Of a stretch of DNA of 14,764 nucleotides, positions 13,304 to 14,764 are shown one piece after another (positions within the stretch are counted from its first letter, which is position 1; the number at the start of each line of letters is the position of its first letter). The notes under the pieces are model-generated. The model saw nothing but the letters and a program-made list of their open reading frames with translations, had not been told where the DNA came from and made no database searches. The translations under genes were made by a program, and so were the position numbers. Source of the DNA: Flavobacteriaceae bacterium (lineage in GTDB: Bacteria; Bacteroidota; Bacteroidia; Flavobacteriales; Flavobacteriaceae); contig JAGQYU010000142.1 in NCBI GenBank assembly GCA_020435885.1, positions 1 through 14,764 of the forward strand, given 5' to 3'.

Positions 13304-14688
13304 TTAATACCGTATTTATCAAAAAGATAGATGATAGATGCCATAGTTGCAGCACCTAATTCTAACTCACGTTTATTGACAGCTTCAAAAGTATCTGCAG
13401 CTGTGTGATGATAATCGAAATAACGTTGAGAATCCGGACGAAGACCAATCATCACATTATCATCCTTTTTCAATGGATTGATATCAGCACCTCCACCACC
13501 TCGTCTAAAAATATGAATGTTGTACGGTTCAAAAAGATTTTTCCATGCAACGGCTTGTTCAAAGTTCTTATCATTACAGGTAAAACCAAAACCTCTTGGG
13601 GTAAATCCACCTGCATCAGATTCCAACGCAACTATATGTTTTTCATTCTTTTTTTGAGCTTCGGCGGCATATCCTTTACCTCCGCCAAGGCCATTTTCTT
13701 CATTGGCAAAAAGTACTACCCTAAGTGTTCTTCTTGGCCTTATCCCTAAATTCTTAAACATACGCAGCACTTCCATAGATTGCACAATCCCTGCACCGTC
13801 GTCATGAGAGCCATCGCCTAAATCCCACGAATCTAAATGACCGCCAACTACCATAATTTCATTAGGGAACTCTCTGCCTTTAATCTCACCAATAACGTTA
13901 TATGAAACAGTATCAGGTAAATTTTTACAGTGTTGTTTTAAAAAGAACTTTATATCTATTTTATCAGATTCTTTAAGCATTCTGTTTAACAGTTCCGCCC
14001 CATTGGTACTAATTGCCGCCGCCGGAATTTTCTCGTTTTCTTTATTATCACCATAACTCATAGTACCTGTATGCGGATAATTGTCAATTTTTAAGTTCAT
14101 AGACCTTACTATAACCGCTACTGCTCCATATTTACCCGCAACTCTGGCACCGCTATAACGTTGATCTACACTGGCACCATAGGCCTGCATGGTTTCTATC
14201 TTCTCAGCAGGCATTGGCCTATTATAGAAAACTATTTTCCCTTTTACCTTTTCACCAAGTTTTTCAACTTCTTCCAGACTTTGTACTTCTATTACTTCAG
14301 CAGTTATTCCTTCATTAGGTGTTGCAATAGAGCTTCCTAAAGCACAAACATCTACATTAAAATTACCATATTGTGTTATAATATGCGCTTCTTCTTTTTC
14401 ACCTCTAACCCAATGTGGTACAGTAACTTCCTGCAACCAAACTTTATCCAATCCTAGTTTTTCCAACTCAGCTTTGCCCCAAGCTACTGCTTTTTTATCT
14501 CCTTCAGAACCCGCCAATCTAGCCCCAATTTGATTGGATAAATAATTCAGCCAATCATAACTTTTGCCTTTTGTAAGAGCCTCGGTATATATTTTTCTGA
14601 TCTGAATTGAATCTGCTTCAAAATCATAGGTTTGAGCCGATACAATGCCCGTAATCAGTAATGTAATAAACAATATGTTTTTTTTCAT
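13300..14688 (-). CDS. Exported M28 family metallopeptidase (carboxypeptidase Q-like)
   Basis: 462 residues. Residues 1-18 are a signal peptide (MKKNILFITLLITGIVSA, then QT), so the enzyme works in the periplasm or outside. After a prodomain-like helical region, a PA-type insert spans about 130-250. The M28 catalytic domain follows, with the co-catalytic two-zinc site: His284 in GGHLDSWDLGDGSHDDGAG, bridging Asp296, the catalytic Glu330 and zinc ligand Glu331 in ANEENG, Asp358 in ESDAGG, and His427/428 in YHHTAADT. The order HLDSWDLG...DDGAG...NEENG...YHHTAADT is that of plasma glutamate carboxypeptidase/carboxypeptidase Q-type peptidases. It likely releases amino acids from di- or oligopeptides; exo-type specificity is inferred. 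Its stop overlaps the menD start. The 76 nt upstream to the window edge show no clear promoter. Confidence 0.95.
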   Translation of the reverse strand: MKKNILFITLLITGIVSAQTYDFEADSIQIRKIYTEALTKGKSYDWLNYLSNQIGARLAGSEGDKKAVAWGKAELEKLGLDKVWLQEVTVPHWVRGEKEEAHIITQYGNFNVDVCALGSSIATPNEGITAEVIEVQSLEEVEKLGEKVKGKIVFYNRPMPAEKIETMQAYGASVDQRYSGARVAGKYGAVAVIVRSMNLKIDNYPHTGTMSYGDNKENEKIPAAAISTNGAELLNRMLKESDKIDIKFFLKQHCKNLPDTVSYNVIGEIKGREFPNEIMVVGGHLDSWDLGDGSHDDGAGIVQSMEVLRMFKNLGIRPRRTLRVVLFANEENGLGGGKGYAAEAQKKNEKHIVALESDAGGFTPRGFGFTCNDKNFEQAVAWKNLFEPYNIHIFRRGGGGADINPLKKDDNVMIGLRPDSQRYFDYHHTAADTFEAVNKRELELGAATMASIIYLFDKYGIK

Positions 14689-14764
14689 CTGTTAATATTT
14701 ATTTGATTTTTAATGGTCAGATGGAATGCCCCAATTATTATTTCGGTGAGTTTGCAATTTTTGT

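Noticed and set aside
14713..14764. ATG opening a plus-strand frame to the right edge, and a minus-strand frame from the edge ending in TAA at 14740-14738 (TKIANSPK)
   Set aside because: Only 8-17 codons are visible; neither can be distinguished from chance, although the minus-strand one could be the tail of an upstream gene.
1..14764. CRISPR arrays, tRNA or rRNA genes, insertion sequences, phage or toxin-antitoxin genes
   Set aside because: No regularly spaced repeats, cloverleaf sequences, transposase motifs or phage proteins were seen; gene content is chromosomal and ordinary apart from the left-end cluster.

Overview
The window looks like a chromosomal segment from a flavobacterium (Bacteroidota, family Flavobacteriaceae). 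The sequence is AT-rich, exported proteins start with short signal peptides ending in S/A-A-Q, and Shine-Dalgarno sequences are largely absent. Two promoters match the Bacteroidota TTG / TAnnTTTG consensus. The block rpmB-rpmG-DUF4295-ftsY is a known Bacteroidota gene order. The genus cannot be fixed from this window.

Layout. 1-2281 (minus strand) holds a signalling cluster: a LytTR response regulator, a 57-residue lipoprotein with its own terminator, and the first 346 residues of an exported TPR protein that runs off the left edge and is probably the N-terminal half of a sensor kinase. 2451-4950 (plus strand) holds two exported proteins. The first, of unknown function, is divergent from the regulator. 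The second is a beta-propeller-like protein with a type IX secretion sorting-like tail, closed by a strong terminator at 5008-5034. 5033-8049 (minus) is housekeeping: cinA, then rpmB-rpmG-DUF4295 from a promoter inside the 3' end of cinA, a terminator, then ftsY from its own promoter embedded in that terminator. 8055-9804 (minus) is menB, a small gene interrupted by an in-frame amber codon, and a fumarylacetoacetate-hydrolase-family gene, all nearly touching and leading into cinA. 9895-11151 (plus) is an exported esterase-fold protein that lacks the catalytic serine. 11209-14688 (minus) is a DUF2853 gene, menD, and an exported M28 metallopeptidase whose stop codon overlaps the menD start.

How the genes work together. 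menD and menB supply two steps of menaquinone synthesis, the respiratory quinone of these bacteria, but are separated by the DUF2853 gene and the plus-strand esterase-like gene. rpmB, rpmG, DUF4295 and ftsY serve the ribosome and membrane targeting of nascent proteins. The FAH-family enzyme and CinA are metabolite-repair or salvage enzymes.

The most unusual part is the left end. A LytTR regulator, a tiny lipoprotein and a TPR sensor lie in a row, and the identical 11-mer CGGTTTTTCCG occurs upstream of the lipoprotein gene and in the divergent promoter region between the regulator and the unknown secreted protein. In the second place it is half of a pair of related repeats 22 bp apart, the geometry expected of LytTR-domain binding sites. 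This suggests a self-contained regulatory circuit that may involve an exported peptide; its function is inferred, not shown.
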